Source: Oleomonas cavernae
Lineage (GTDB): Bacteria; Pseudomonadota; Alphaproteobacteria; Zavarziniales; Zavarziniaceae
Assembly (NCBI RefSeq): GCF_003590945.1
Contig: NZ_QYUK01000008.1
Coordinates: forward strand, 434,001 to 498,000
Length of the DNA stretch: 64,000 nucleotides
Reading direction: 5' to 3'
The notes under the pieces were generated by a model. That model was not told the DNA's origin and ran no database searches. It saw only the letters and a program-made list of their open reading frames with translations. The translations under genes and the position numbers were made by a program. Below, one piece after another: positions 35,362 to 43,916 of this stretch (its first letter is position 1; each line of letters opens with the position of its first letter).

Positions 35362-35377
35362 AGGTTGGAAAACATCC

Positions 35378-36679
35378 TCAGCAATCCAGCGTCGTGTCGC
35401 GTTCCCACTGGGTCAGGTGGCGGGAATAGGCGTTCCAGTCGTCGTGCTTCAGCTTCAGGTAAGACGAGATGAAGCCCTCGCCCAGGCCGTCGGCCAGCAC
35501 CTTGGATTTCTCCAGCGCGCGCAGGGCGTCGAGCAGGTTCAGGGGCAGCTTCTTGGCGCCCTTCACCTTGTGGCCCTCGGTGTACATGTTGATGTCCAGC
35601 CGCTTGCCGGGATCGCGGGCATGCTCGATCCCGTCGAGGCCCGCGACCAGCACCGCGGCGGGCAGCAGGTAGGGGTTGGCGGCACCGTCGGCCAGGCGGA
35701 ACTCGAAGCGGCCCACATCGGGGATGCGGATCATGTGGGTGCGGTTGTTGCCGGTATAGGTCACGGTATTGGGCGACCAGGTGGCGCCCGACAGGGTGAC
35801 CGGCGCATTGATGCGCTTGTAGGAATTCACCGCCGGGTTGGTCAGGGCGCACATCGCCTGGGCTTCCGCCATCACCCCGCCGATGAAATGATAGCCGGTC
35901 TGCGACAGGCCCAGCTCGTCGGCCTTGTCGACGAACACGTTCTTCGCCCCCTTCCACAGCGAGACATGCATGTGGCAGCCGGAACCGGTCAGGTTCATGA
36001 AGGGCTTGGGCATGAAGGTGGCGCGCAGGCCATGCTTCTCGGCGATCGAGCGGACCATGTATTTGAAGAAGGCATGGCGGTCGGCGGTCAACAGGGCGTT
36101 GTCATATTCCCAGTTCATCTCGAACTGGCCGTTGGCGTCCTCGTGATCGTTCTGATAGGGCTTCCAGCCCAGCGCCAGCATGGCATCGCAGATCTCGGTG
36201 ATGATGTCGTAGCGACGCATCAGGATGAGCTGGTCGTAGCACGGCTTGGCCGCGCTATCGGCCGCGTCCGAAATGCCGGCGGCATCGGGGGTCAGCAGGA
36301 AATATTCGCACTCGACCCCGGTCTTCATCTCGAAGCCCCGGGCCTTGGCCGCCGCCATCGCCTTTTTCAGCACCGTGCGCGGCGCCTGTTCCACCAGCTT
36401 GCCGTCCATCCACAGGTCGGCCGCGACCCAGCCCACCTCGGGCTTCCAGGGCAACTGTATCAGGCTGTCGGGATCGGGCACGGCGAACAGGTCGGAATCG
36501 GCCGGCGACATGTCCAGCCAGGTGGCAAAGCCGGCAAAGCCCGCCCCCGCCTTGGACATCTCGCCGATCGCCGCCGCCGGCACCAGCTTGGCGCGCTGCA
36601 CGCCGAACAGGTCGGTATAGGAGATCAGGAAATACTTGATGCCCTTGTCCTTGGCCGCCTTCACCAGATCGATCGCCAT
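35378..36679 (-). CDS. gmaS: Gamma-glutamylmethylamide synthetase
   Basis: A 433-residue glutamine-synthetase-fold enzyme of the GlnT/GmaS group. It ligates methylamine to glutamate with ATP. Conserved GS parts: GVECEYFLLTPD (metal Glu), NGQFEMNWEYDNAL, FMNLTGSGCHMHVSLW (ATP/ammonia site), and FEFRLADGAANPYLLPAAVL. The length (433) and lack of the adenylylation Tyr loop differ from GlnA. The adjacent mgsC and mgdA identify it as GmaS rather than a nitrogen-assimilation GS. Confidence 0.92.
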   Translation of the reverse strand: MAIDLVKAAKDKGIKYFLISYTDLFGVQRAKLVPAAAIGEMSKAGAGFAGFATWLDMSPADSDLFAVPDPDSLIQLPWKPEVGWVAADLWMDGKLVEQAPRTVLKKAMAAAKARGFEMKTGVECEYFLLTPDAAGISDAADSAAKPCYDQLILMRRYDIITEICDAMLALGWKPYQNDHEDANGQFEMNWEYDNALLTADRHAFFKYMVRSIAEKHGLRATFMPKPFMNLTGSGCHMHVSLWKGAKNVFVDKADELGLSQTGYHFIGGVMAEAQAMCALTNPAVNSYKRINAPVTLSGATWSPNTVTYTGNNRTHMIRIPDVGRFEFRLADGAANPYLLPAAVLVAGLDGIEHARDPGKRLDINMYTEGHKVKGAKKLPLNLLDALRALEKSKVLADGLGEGFISSYLKLKHDDWNAYSRHLTQWERDTTLDC

Positions 36680-36701
36680 ACGCCCACGCCCCCCGCTGTC
36701 A

Positions 36702-38015
36702 TCAATACTGCCCCGCGCCCGGAATCCAGTCGGTGCCGGCCAGCGGCACGCGCGCCATGGCCGCCGCCTCGACGGTCAGCGCCACCAGATCCTCGGGCTC
36801 CAGATTATGCACATGGCTCTTGCCGCAGGCGCGCGCGATGGTCTGCGCCTCGAGCGTCAGGACCGCCAGGTAGTTGGCCAGGCGCCGGCCGGCCTTCACC
36901 GGGTCGAGGCGCGCGGCCAGCAGTGGGTCCTGGGTGGTGATACCCGCCGGATCACGGCCCTCGTGCCAGTCGTCGTAGGAGCCGGCCGTGGTGCCCAGGG
37001 CGGCGTATTCAGCCTCGTGCACCGGGTCGTTGTCGCCCAGCGCCACCAGCGCCGCCGTGCCGATCGAGACCGCATCGGCCCCCAGCGCCAGGCATTTGGC
37101 GACATCGGCGCCATTGCGGATCCCGCCCGAGACGATCAACTGCACCTTGCGGTGCAGCCCCAAGTCCTGCAGCGCCTGCACCGCCGGCCGGATCGAGCCC
37201 AGCAGGGGAATGCCGACATGTTCGATGAACACTTCCTGGGTCGCCGCGGTGCCGCCCTGCATGCCGTCGAGCACGATCACGTCGGCACCCGACTTCACCG
37301 CCAGGGCCGTGTCGTAATAAGGCCGGGCGGAGCCGACCTTGACATAGATCGGCTTTTCCCAGTCGGTGATCTCGCGCAGTTCCTCGATCTTGATCTCCAG
37401 GTCGTCAGGCCCGGTCCAGTCGGGGTGGCGGCAGGCGGAACGCTGGTCGATGCCCTCGGGCAGGTTGCGCATCTGGGCGACGCGGGCCGAGATCTTCTGG
37501 CCCAGCAGCATGCCGCCGCCGCCCGGCTTCGCGCCCTGGCCCACCACCACCTCGATGGCGTCGGCCTTGCGCAGGTCGTCCGGGTTCATGCCATAGCGCG
37601 ACGGCAGGTATTGATAGACCAGGATCGAGGACTGGCCGCGTTCCTCCGGGGTCATGCCGCCGTCGCCCGTGGTGGTCGAGGTGCCCATGGCCGAGGCGCC
37701 GCGCCCCAGCGCCTCCTTGGCCTGGGCCGAGAGCGAGCCGAAGCTCATGCCCGCGACCGTGACCGGGATCTTCAGCTCGATCGGCTTCTTGGCGAAACGG
37801 CTGCCCAGGATCACATTGGTCCCGCACTTCTCGCGGTAGCCTTCCAGCGGATAGCGGCTGATCGAGGCGCCCAGGAACAGCAGGTCGTCGAGGTGGGGTA
37901 CCCGGCGCTTGGCGCCGCCACCGCGGATGTCATAGATGCCGGTGGCCGCCGCCCGGCGGATCTCCGACAGGGTGTAATCGTCGAAGGTCGCGGATTTGCG
38001 TGGGGTGGTGATCAT
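36702..38015 (-). CDS. mgsC: N-methylglutamate synthase subunit C (FMN/Fe-S glutamate synthase domain)
   Basis: A 437-residue protein homologous to the FMN-binding synthase domain of glutamate synthase. Seen: MSFGSLSAQAKEALGRGASA, GQGAKPGGGGMLLGQKIS, KVGSARPYYDTALAVKSGAD with the FMN barrel segment VIVLDGMQGGTAA, and IVSGGIRNGADVAKCLALGA. It makes N-methylglutamate from gamma-glutamylmethylamide-derived methylamine. Start 38015 matches the family (MITTPRKSATFDDYTL); the reading from 38102 would overlap mgsB. It follows mgsB closely. Confidence 0.92.
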   Translation of the reverse strand: MITTPRKSATFDDYTLSEIRRAAATGIYDIRGGGAKRRVPHLDDLLFLGASISRYPLEGYREKCGTNVILGSRFAKKPIELKIPVTVAGMSFGSLSAQAKEALGRGASAMGTSTTTGDGGMTPEERGQSSILVYQYLPSRYGMNPDDLRKADAIEVVVGQGAKPGGGGMLLGQKISARVAQMRNLPEGIDQRSACRHPDWTGPDDLEIKIEELREITDWEKPIYVKVGSARPYYDTALAVKSGADVIVLDGMQGGTAATQEVFIEHVGIPLLGSIRPAVQALQDLGLHRKVQLIVSGGIRNGADVAKCLALGADAVSIGTAALVALGDNDPVHEAEYAALGTTAGSYDDWHEGRDPAGITTQDPLLAARLDPVKAGRRLANYLAVLTLEAQTIARACGKSHVHNLEPEDLVALTVEAAAMARVPLAGTDWIPGAGQY

Positions 38016-38025
38016 CCGCTGAACC

Positions 38026-38733
38026 TCAGTAGGCGCCGGCATTGTCGACATGGAAATGATAGAGCTGCCGGGCCGAACCGTAGCGCTTGAAATCCGAGAC
38101 ATCGACGGCGCCGTTAAGGCCGGCCGCTTTCAGCCGCGCAAACAGCATGGCCTTGTGCTCGTCGCGCAGTTCCTTCTCGATGCAGTCGGCGCCGAGGCTG
38201 GCGACCGAACCGCGCACGAACAGCCGCGCCTCGTAGATTGAATCGCCCAGCGCCTCGCCGGCGTCGCCCAGCACGGTCAGGGAGCCGCTCTGCGCCATGA
38301 AGGCCGACATGTGACCGATGCCGCCCTTCACCACGATGTCGACGCCCTTCATGGAAATGCCGCAGCGGGCCGAGGCATTGCCGTCGACGATCAGCAGCCC
38401 ACCCTGGGCGGTAGCACCCGCCGCCTGGCTGGCGTCGCCCTTCACATGCACGATGCCCGACATCATGTTCTCGGCCACGCCCACCCCGGCATTGCCGTTG
38501 ACGATCACCTTGGCCAGCTTGTTCATGCCGGCACAGTAGTAGCCGACATGGCCGTCGATCTCGATCGTCAGCGCCGCATCGACGCCGGCCGCCACCGAAT
38601 GCCGGCCGCCGGGGTTGAGCACGCGCCACAGCCGCTGATTGACGTCGGGCCCGACCTTGTGAAGTGCTGCATTGAGCTCGCGTACGCTGGCGCTGCCCAG
38701 GTCGATCGTGTGCTCCATCAGCGGCAAGGTCAT
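38026..38733 (-). CDS. mgsB: N-methylglutamate synthase subunit B (GXGXG beta-helix domain)
   Basis: A 235-residue right-handed beta-helix of the GltB C-terminal GXGXG type. Repeats such as VIVNGNAGVGVAENMMSG, HVKGDASQAAGATAQGG and IVVKGGIGHMSAF show the turns. It bridges the amidotransferase and FMN subunits for ammonia/methylamine channelling. ATG 38733 overlaps the mgsA stop (ATGA). Confidence 0.9.
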   Translation of the reverse strand: MTLPLMEHTIDLGSASVRELNAALHKVGPDVNQRLWRVLNPGGRHSVAAGVDAALTIEIDGHVGYYCAGMNKLAKVIVNGNAGVGVAENMMSGIVHVKGDASQAAGATAQGGLLIVDGNASARCGISMKGVDIVVKGGIGHMSAFMAQSGSLTVLGDAGEALGDSIYEARLFVRGSVASLGADCIEKELRDEHKAMLFARLKAAGLNGAVDVSDFKRYGSARQLYHFHVDNAGAY

Positions 38734-39629
38734 GCTGCACGTTCCCAGAAGTAGACCGTCGCCGGCTCGGGCTCGAACACCCGGGCATTGGCGATGCCGG
38801 GCAGGTCGGCCAATGCCCGGTATTCGGAACCGAAGGCGACGTAGGATTCGGTTTCGGCCATCACGGCGGGCTTGCAGGCGATGGGATCGCGCAGCACGCC
38901 AAAACCCGATTCCGTGCCGACCACGAAGGTGAAGAAGCCGTCCAGCGTATCGAGCGTGGAGGTCAAGGCATCGCCCAGCGCCTCGCCCTTGGCCAGCCGG
39001 TGGGTGAGGAAACCGGCGGCGACCTCCGAATCGTTCTGGGTCTCGAAGCGCAGGCCCTCGCGGATCAGGACCCGGCGCACCGCATTGTGGTTGGACAGCG
39101 AGCCGTTATGGACCAGGCACTGGTCAGGCCCGGTCGAGAAGGGATGCGCGCCGTTGGTGGTAACAGCCGATTCAGTCGCCATGCGGGTATGACCGATGCC
39201 GTGGCTGCCGGTCATGGTGCTCAAGGCAAAGCGCCGCGCCACGTCACCGGGCAGGCCCACTTCCTTGAAAATCTCCATGCGCGTGCCCGCGCCGACCACG
39301 GCAATCCCGGGATGGCCGGCGGCCAGCGCCGCCCGCACCGCGGCTTCCGTACCCGCCGGAATGTCGATGATCACATGGGTATCGCGGACGACATGGCCGA
39401 TATCGTTGCCCACGGCCGCCCTGAGCGCCGCCGCCAGGGCGTCGAAGTCGGTGCCGGCGGGTGCGCGCAGCGACAGTTTCAGCCGGTCCGGCCGGCCCTC
39501 GCCATAGACGGCGAAGCCGGCACTGTCGGGCCCGCGGTCACTCATCACCTCGAGCATGGTCACCAGCATGGCGCCCAAATCAGGCTCGAGCTTCCGATCC
39601 TTGATGAACAGTCCGACGATGCCGCACAT
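38730..39629 (-). CDS. mgsA: N-methylglutamate synthase subunit A (class II glutamine amidotransferase)
   Basis: A 299-residue Ntn-type amidotransferase. The catalytic Cys is residue 2 (MCGIVGLFIKD); SDRGPDSAGF, HTRMATESAVT and CLVHNGSLSNHNAVR are the glutaminase loops. It opens gamma-glutamylmethylamide to release methylamine inside the complex. It is the first large gene of the minus-strand operon; a 29-codon ORF lies 92 bp upstream. Confidence 0.92.
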   Translation of the reverse strand: MCGIVGLFIKDRKLEPDLGAMLVTMLEVMSDRGPDSAGFAVYGEGRPDRLKLSLRAPAGTDFDALAAALRAAVGNDIGHVVRDTHVIIDIPAGTEAAVRAALAAGHPGIAVVGAGTRMEIFKEVGLPGDVARRFALSTMTGSHGIGHTRMATESAVTTNGAHPFSTGPDQCLVHNGSLSNHNAVRRVLIREGLRFETQNDSEVAAGFLTHRLAKGEALGDALTSTLDTLDGFFTFVVGTESGFGVLRDPIACKPAVMAETESYVAFGSEYRALADLPGIANARVFEPEPATVYFWERAA

Positions 39630-39721
39630 GAGCGCGCCCCAGGCTTGAAACCACTGGGTTCTTCATAGCCTGGGGCGCCCCGCTCGTCAACAGATAGGAA
39701 TATAAATTTCTTCTAGGGAAA

Positions 39722-39811
39722 CTATTTCCGCCACTGGCTGACCTGGGCCCGGGGCTGGAAGGTCAGTTGTGCGACGACATCGCCGAAGATCTGCAAAATG
39801 GCCCTGAACAT
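39722..39811 (-). CDS. Candidate 29-residue peptide ahead of mgsA
   Basis: A short ORF with a perfect AGGAGG six bases before its ATG (39811), starting MFRAILQIFGDVVAQL and ending in a basic QWRK-type tail before TAG. The start looks like an amphipathic or membrane-facing helix. It is too short for standard gene calling. It could be a leader peptide of the operon or a small functional protein. The ribosome site is better than that of most genes here, which is the main support. Confidence 0.45.
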   Translation of the reverse strand: MFRAILQIFGDVVAQLTFQPRAQVSQWRK

Positions 39812-39884
39812 GACGCACCTCCTGTGCTGATGGCCAGAAGATGAGCGCGTTCCCCAGGCCCCTCAAACGCCGATCGGTTGCGTC

Positions 39885-39907
39885 AAGCGTGACGAAAAGT
39901 TACGCTT
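39885..39907. promoter_or_regulatory. Palindromic LysR-type operator ahead of the mgs-divergent regulator
   Basis: AAGCGTGAC and GTTACGCTT flank GAAAA, pairing at eight of nine positions. It ends 5 bp before the chosen regulator start (39913) and faces the divergent mgs operon, consistent with autoregulation and control of methylamine genes. Confidence 0.55.
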
Positions 39908-39912
39908 CCCCC

Positions 39913-40815
39913 ATGTCGCGTCACCTGCCCCCGCTCAATGCCACCCGCGCCTTCGAGGCGGCGTTCCGGCACGAGTCCTTCGCCAAGGCGGCGGCGGAGC
40001 TGAACGTCAGCCATGCCGCGGTCAGCCGGCACATCCGCGACCTGGAACTGTGGCTGGGGGTGACCCTGTTCGAGCGCCGGGCCAAGGGCGTGGGCCTGAC
40101 CCTGGCCGGGCGGCGCTTCGGCGCCGCCCTGGTGCCGGCTTTCGACGCCCTGGAACAGGCGACGGCGGCCGAGCGCCCCGGACAGGCGGGCAAGCGCATC
40201 ACGGTGACCCTGGAGCCGGTCTTCGCCCAGCGCTGGCTGCTGCGGCGGCTGAGCGATTTCCAGGCCGCGCAGCCTCAAGTCGAGATCGTGCTCGACCCGT
40301 CGAACCGCCTGGTCGACGTGGCGGCGGAAGGCGTCGACCTGGGCGTGCGCTATGGCCAGGGAAGCTGGCCGGAGGTCGACAGCCAGCTTCTGGCCAGGGT
40401 GGAAGTCTACCCGGTGGCAGCGCCGGCGATCGCCGCGCAATTGCCGCCCGAGCCGACGTCGGACGACCTGCGGCGCTTCACCCTGGTCCACGAGGACGGC
40501 GAATTGTGGTCGCGCTGGTTTGCCCTGGTCGACGGCGAGGGTAGCGAACCGCCCTCGCCTCCCGGCCTGATGCTGCACGACACGCACCTGGCGATCGAGG
40601 CGGCCGCCCTGGGGGCGGGCATCGCCCTGGGGGATTCCGTGCTGGATATCGACGACCTCAGGTCCGGGCGGCTGATCCGCCTCACCCCGCGGGCCATGCC
40701 GTGCTACGCCTATTGGATCGTCACCCCGCCCCGGCGACGGCTGTCCGCGCCCGCCCGGCTGTTCCGCGACTGGCTGCTGGCGACGATGGCCGCCGCCTTG
40801 CCGGGGTCGACATGA
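39913..40815 (+). CDS. LysR-family regulator, GcvA-like, divergent from the N-methylglutamate operon
   Basis: 300 residues. The N-terminus RHLPPLNATRAFEAAFRHES with SHAAVSRHIRDLELWLG is the GcvA-type helix-turn-helix, and the rest is the effector-binding domain (KRITVTLEPVFAQRWLLRRL, DLGVRYGQGSW). Start 39913 is preferred by family alignment and because a 23-bp palindrome lies just upstream; ATG 39841 would add 24 residues and read through that site. No clear ribosome site is seen. It likely responds to a methylated-amine intermediate. Confidence 0.88.
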   Translation: MSRHLPPLNATRAFEAAFRHESFAKAAAELNVSHAAVSRHIRDLELWLGVTLFERRAKGVGLTLAGRRFGAALVPAFDALEQATAAERPGQAGKRITVTLEPVFAQRWLLRRLSDFQAAQPQVEIVLDPSNRLVDVAAEGVDLGVRYGQGSWPEVDSQLLARVEVYPVAAPAIAAQLPPEPTSDDLRRFTLVHEDGELWSRWFALVDGEGSEPPSPPGLMLHDTHLAIEAAALGAGIALGDSVLDIDDLRSGRLIRLTPRAMPCYAYWIVTPPRRRLSAPARLFRDWLLATMAAALPGST

Positions 40816-40831
40816 TTTCGCCAAGTCTTGC

Positions 40832-40970
40832 GCTCTCTCCGCCGCTTGCGGGGGAGAGGGAGGGGACCCGGCGCGAAGCGACGGGGAGGGTGAGGTGGTG
40901 GAACGGGCAGGAGCACGCCCTACGCCGACGCCCACCTCACCCAACCCTCTCCCCCTGAGGGCGGAGAGGG
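40832..40970 (+). repeat. Dispersed palindromic repeat family A, copy 4
   Basis: About 139 bp starting GCTCTCTCCGCCGCTTGCGG and ending GGGCGGAGAGGG, with TGAGGTGG and CCACCTCACCCAACCCTC inner arms. Same orientation as copies 2 and 3. It lies between the LysR gene and the VOC gene. Confidence 0.85.
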
Positions 40971-40990
40971 CTAACACAAGGAGAACAGCC

Positions 40991-41382
40991 ATGCTTGATC
41001 ATCTGGGTTTCGCCGTATCGGACCTTGCCCGCCTCAAGGCCTTCTACCTGGCCGCATTGGCCCCTTAGGGATCGATGTGATCATGGAAGTGACAGTCGAG
41101 CAGACCGGGGCGGAGGCCCACGTCGGCCTTGGCACCCAGGGCAAGCCGTTCTTCTGGATCTCCAGCGGCGGCCGGCCGGCCGGGCACATGCACATCGCCT
41201 TCGCCGCGCCCGACCGGGCGAGCGTCGATGCCTTCTACGAGGCGGCCCTCGCCGCCGGCGGCAAGGACAACGGCGCGCCGGGCCTGCGCCCGCACTATCA
41301 TGCCAACTATTATGGCGCCTTCGTTCTAGACCCGGACGGCCACAACGTCGAAGCCGTGTGCCATGGCCCCAATCCCGCCTAG
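40991..41382 (+). CDS. VOC/glyoxalase-family protein (frameshift near 41062)
   Basis: A 130-residue vicinal-oxygen-chelate protein. The start MLDHLGFAVSDLARLKAFYL and the later GHMHIAFAAPDRASVDAFYE and DPDGHNVEAVCH contain the usual His/Glu metal ligands. The frame breaks at the CCCC run 41061-41064, where TAG appears; one extra C restores ALAPLGIDVIMEV. The substrate is not evident. It is followed by the TauE gene but is probably independent. Confidence 0.8.
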
Positions 41383-41444
41383 CCACCCCCGAAACGGGCG
41401 CCCATAATCGCCCACCACGCGTCGCCGGCGCATTCGAGTCGCTC

Positions 41445-42368
41445 ATGCAGATCTACCTGCCCATCGCGGAATTGTCGGTCGACGTTTTCCTTCTTCTGGG
41501 GCTGGGCGGCGCGGTCGGCTTTCTGTCGGGCCTGTTCGGCGTGGGCGGCGGTTTCCTGATCACGCCGCTGCTGATCTTCATCGGCGTGCCGCCGGCGGTG
41601 GCGGTCGGCACCGGGGCGCAGCAGGTGGTGGCCACCTCGGTCTCGGGCGTGATCGCCCACTGGCGCCGCGGCTCGGTCGACATTCCCATGGGCCTGGTGC
41701 TCACCGCCGGCGGCCTGGTCGGCTCCGGCCTCGGCTCCTGGGCCTTCGCGGCCCTGCGCAAGGCCGGCACCGTCGATGTCGTCGTCGCCGTGTTCTATGT
41801 CGTGTTCCTGGGCACCATCGGCAGCCTGATGCTGATCGAGTCGGCGGGCACGATCTGGAAGCAGCGGCGCGGGACCGCCCGGCGGCGCAAGCTGCACCAG
41901 CATAGCTGGGTGCATGGCCTGCCCTTCAAGATGCGCTTCCGCAAGTCGCGCCTCTATATCAGCGCGCTGGTGCCGCTGGCGCTGGGCTTCGGCATCGGCA
42001 TCCTGTCGGCCATCATGGGCGTGGGCGGCGGCTTCATCCTGGTGCCGGCCATGATCTATCTGCTGGGCATGCCGACCCAGGCGGTCATCGGCACGTCGCT
42101 GTTCCAGGTGATTTTCGTCACCGCCTCTGTCACCTTCCTGCAGGCGGTGGCAAACCAGTCGGTCGATATCCTGCTCGCCATGATCATGCTGTTCGGCTCG
42201 GTCATCGGCGCGCAATTCGGCACCCGCGTGTCGCTGCGGCTGAAGGGCGAGCAATTGCGCATCCTGCTCAGCCTACTGGTGCTGTCGGTGGGGATCCGGC
42301 TGGCCTACGACCTGCTGGCCGAACCGGCCGAGCTGTTCTCGCTCAGCCTGATCGGGGCACGGCTATGA
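41445..42368 (+). CDS. TauE/SafE-family membrane exporter
   Basis: A 307-residue protein with about eight membrane spans and two internal repeats, each with a GVGGGF signature (GLFGVGGGFLITPLLIFIGV and GVGGGFILVPAMIYLLGMPT). TauE/SafE proteins export sulfite, sulfoacetate or related anions. ATG 41445 is chosen by family length; the upstream frame is unrelated. The next gene overlaps its stop by 4 bp; TauE-Alph_Pro_TM pairs are common in alphaproteobacteria. Confidence 0.9.
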   Translation: MQIYLPIAELSVDVFLLLGLGGAVGFLSGLFGVGGGFLITPLLIFIGVPPAVAVGTGAQQVVATSVSGVIAHWRRGSVDIPMGLVLTAGGLVGSGLGSWAFAALRKAGTVDVVVAVFYVVFLGTIGSLMLIESAGTIWKQRRGTARRRKLHQHSWVHGLPFKMRFRKSRLYISALVPLALGFGIGILSAIMGVGGGFILVPAMIYLLGMPTQAVIGTSLFQVIFVTASVTFLQAVANQSVDILLAMIMLFGSVIGAQFGTRVSLRLKGEQLRILLSLLVLSVGIRLAYDLLAEPAELFSLSLIGARL

Positions 42369-43120
42369 GGCGCCTCTGCCTTCTCCTGCTGTGCCTCCTG
42401 TCCCCCCTGACGGCGCGGGCCGACAGCCTGATGACCGACCTGTCGGAACGCCTGATCGCCATCACCTCCAGCTTCACCGGTTCGTCGATCCTGGTCTTCG
42501 GCGCGGTGGTGGCCGACGGCCCGGGCAAGCGCGACGTGGTGGTGGTGCTGCGCGGCCCGGACCAGGGCCTGCGCGTCCGCCGCAAGGAGCAGGTGGCGGG
42601 CATCTGGATGAACACCGATGCCCACCCCTTTGAAGCCGTGCCCGCGTTCTATGCCGTGGCGGCCACCCGCCCCTTGGCCGAGATCAATGCAGCCAGTGCC
42701 TTCGCCCGCCACCAGATCGGCTTGAGCGCCTTGAAGCTGAAGGTGCGCGGCCTGTCGGAGACGTCCGAGGAGGCGAGCGAGGCCGTGCCCTTCCGTACCG
42801 CCCTCCTGCGGCTGAAAGCCCGCCAGGGCCTCTACCCGCTGATGACCCAGCCGGTCACCTTCGTCGGCCCCAGCCTGTTCCGTGCCACCTTCCAGTTCCC
42901 GTCGAACGTCCCCGTCGGCAGCTACAAGGCTGAGATCTATCTGTTCAAGGACGGCGAGTTGATCGGCGCCAATTCCTCGGCCCTGTTCGTCGACAAGACG
43001 GGCATCGAACGCTGGATCTACAAGGCGGCGCTCAACTATCCCGTGCTCTATGGTCTCAGCGCCGTCTTCATCGCGGCCGGCATCGGCTGGCTCGCGGCAC
43101 TCGCCTTCAGAAGAACCTGA
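42365..43120 (+). CDS. Alph_Pro_TM (TIGR02186) family membrane-anchored protein
   Basis: 251 residues. It has an N-terminal signal peptide (RRLCLLLLCLLSPLTARA), a periplasmic beta-rich region (SSILVFGAVVADGPGKRDVV, PSNVPVGSYKAEIYLFKDGE) and one C-terminal membrane span (LYGLSAVFIAAGIGWLAALA). The family is restricted mostly to alphaproteobacteria and pairs with TauE-type exporters. The role is unknown. It overlaps the TauE stop. Confidence 0.88.
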   Translation: MRRLCLLLLCLLSPLTARADSLMTDLSERLIAITSSFTGSSILVFGAVVADGPGKRDVVVVLRGPDQGLRVRRKEQVAGIWMNTDAHPFEAVPAFYAVAATRPLAEINAASAFARHQIGLSALKLKVRGLSETSEEASEAVPFRTALLRLKARQGLYPLMTQPVTFVGPSLFRATFQFPSNVPVGSYKAEIYLFKDGELIGANSSALFVDKTGIERWIYKAALNYPVLYGLSAVFIAAGIGWLAALAFRRT

Positions 43121-43127
43121 GACCTCG

Positions 43128-43916
43128 ATGTTCTTTGTCGCGGCCAAGCTGTTCTGGATCGTCGCGGCACCGGCCAGCCTGGCCTGCTTGCTGGCGGTGC
43201 TGGCCCTGGCCGCGCGCCTTGCCGGCCGGCGGCGGTTGGCGATGGCGGCCCTGTGGGCTTCGGCCTCGATCCTGATCGTCGCCGGGGCCACCCCGCTCGG
43301 CCCCTGGGCGGGCAGCCTCCTCGAGACACGCTATCCGGCGCGGCCGCCACTGCCGGCCGAGATTGCCGGCATCGTCGTCCTGGGCGGGGCGCTGGACACC
43401 GATCGGTCGATCGCCTGGGACATGCCCGTCATCGCTGGCGAGGGCGAGCGGATTTTCGGCCTGGTCGAGTTGGGCCGCCGGTTTCCCGGCGCGCCGATCA
43501 TCTATGCCGGCGGCTATGGCGGGCTGGGCACGGTCGAGAAGGTCGAGGCGGCCTTCGCCCGCACCCTGCTGGAACAGATCGGTTTCGATGCCGACCGGGT
43601 GCGCTTCGACGACCAGCCGCGCAACACCATCGAGAACGAGGCGCGGGCACGCGAACTGGCGGGCGATATCGCCAGCAGGCCCTGGCTCCTGGTCACCGGC
43701 GCCATGCACATGCCCCGCGCCGTGGGCGTGTTCCGCGGTGCCGGCTGGTCGATCATCCCCTGGCCGGTCGGCCCCGCCACCCTGTCCCCCGATGGGCCAT
43801 GGCAACCGCTGGCCCCGGGCGAGACCTTGATGGTCTCGACCCAGGCCGCGCGCGAGTGGATCGGCCTGCTCGCCTACTACCTGGCCGGTAACACCGAGTC
43901 CCTGCTGCCAGACTGA
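43128..43916 (+). CDS. DUF218/YdcF-ElyC-like membrane protein
   Basis: 262 residues with two N-terminal membrane spans (about 6-30 and 38-58). A DUF218 domain follows: IAGIVVLGGALDTDR, YAGGYGGLG, DDQPRNTIENEARARELA, and LVTGAMHMPRAVGVFRGAGW. E. coli ElyC and SanA of this family affect envelope polymer synthesis. The start at 43128 lies 7 bp after the preceding gene; the longer reading from 43050 overlaps that gene. Confidence 0.88.
   Translation: MFFVAAKLFWIVAAPASLACLLAVLALAARLAGRRRLAMAALWASASILIVAGATPLGPWAGSLLETRYPARPPLPAEIAGIVVLGGALDTDRSIAWDMPVIAGEGERIFGLVELGRRFPGAPIIYAGGYGGLGTVEKVEAAFARTLLEQIGFDADRVRFDDQPRNTIENEARARELAGDIASRPWLLVTGAMHMPRAVGVFRGAGWSIIPWPVGPATLSPDGPWQPLAPGETLMVSTQAAREWIGLLAYYLAGNTESLLPD

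Noticed and set aside
30247-36679. Interpretation as an ordinary sarcosine oxidase operon with glutamine synthetase
   Set aside because: The soxBDAG-like genes are directly joined to gmaS and mgsABC-type glutamate-synthase-like subunits, the defining set of the N-methylglutamate pathway.
710-40970. CRISPR array from repeated GC-rich blocks
   Set aside because: The repeats are 140-bp nested palindromes scattered kilobases apart, with no short regularly spaced repeat-spacer units and no cas genes.
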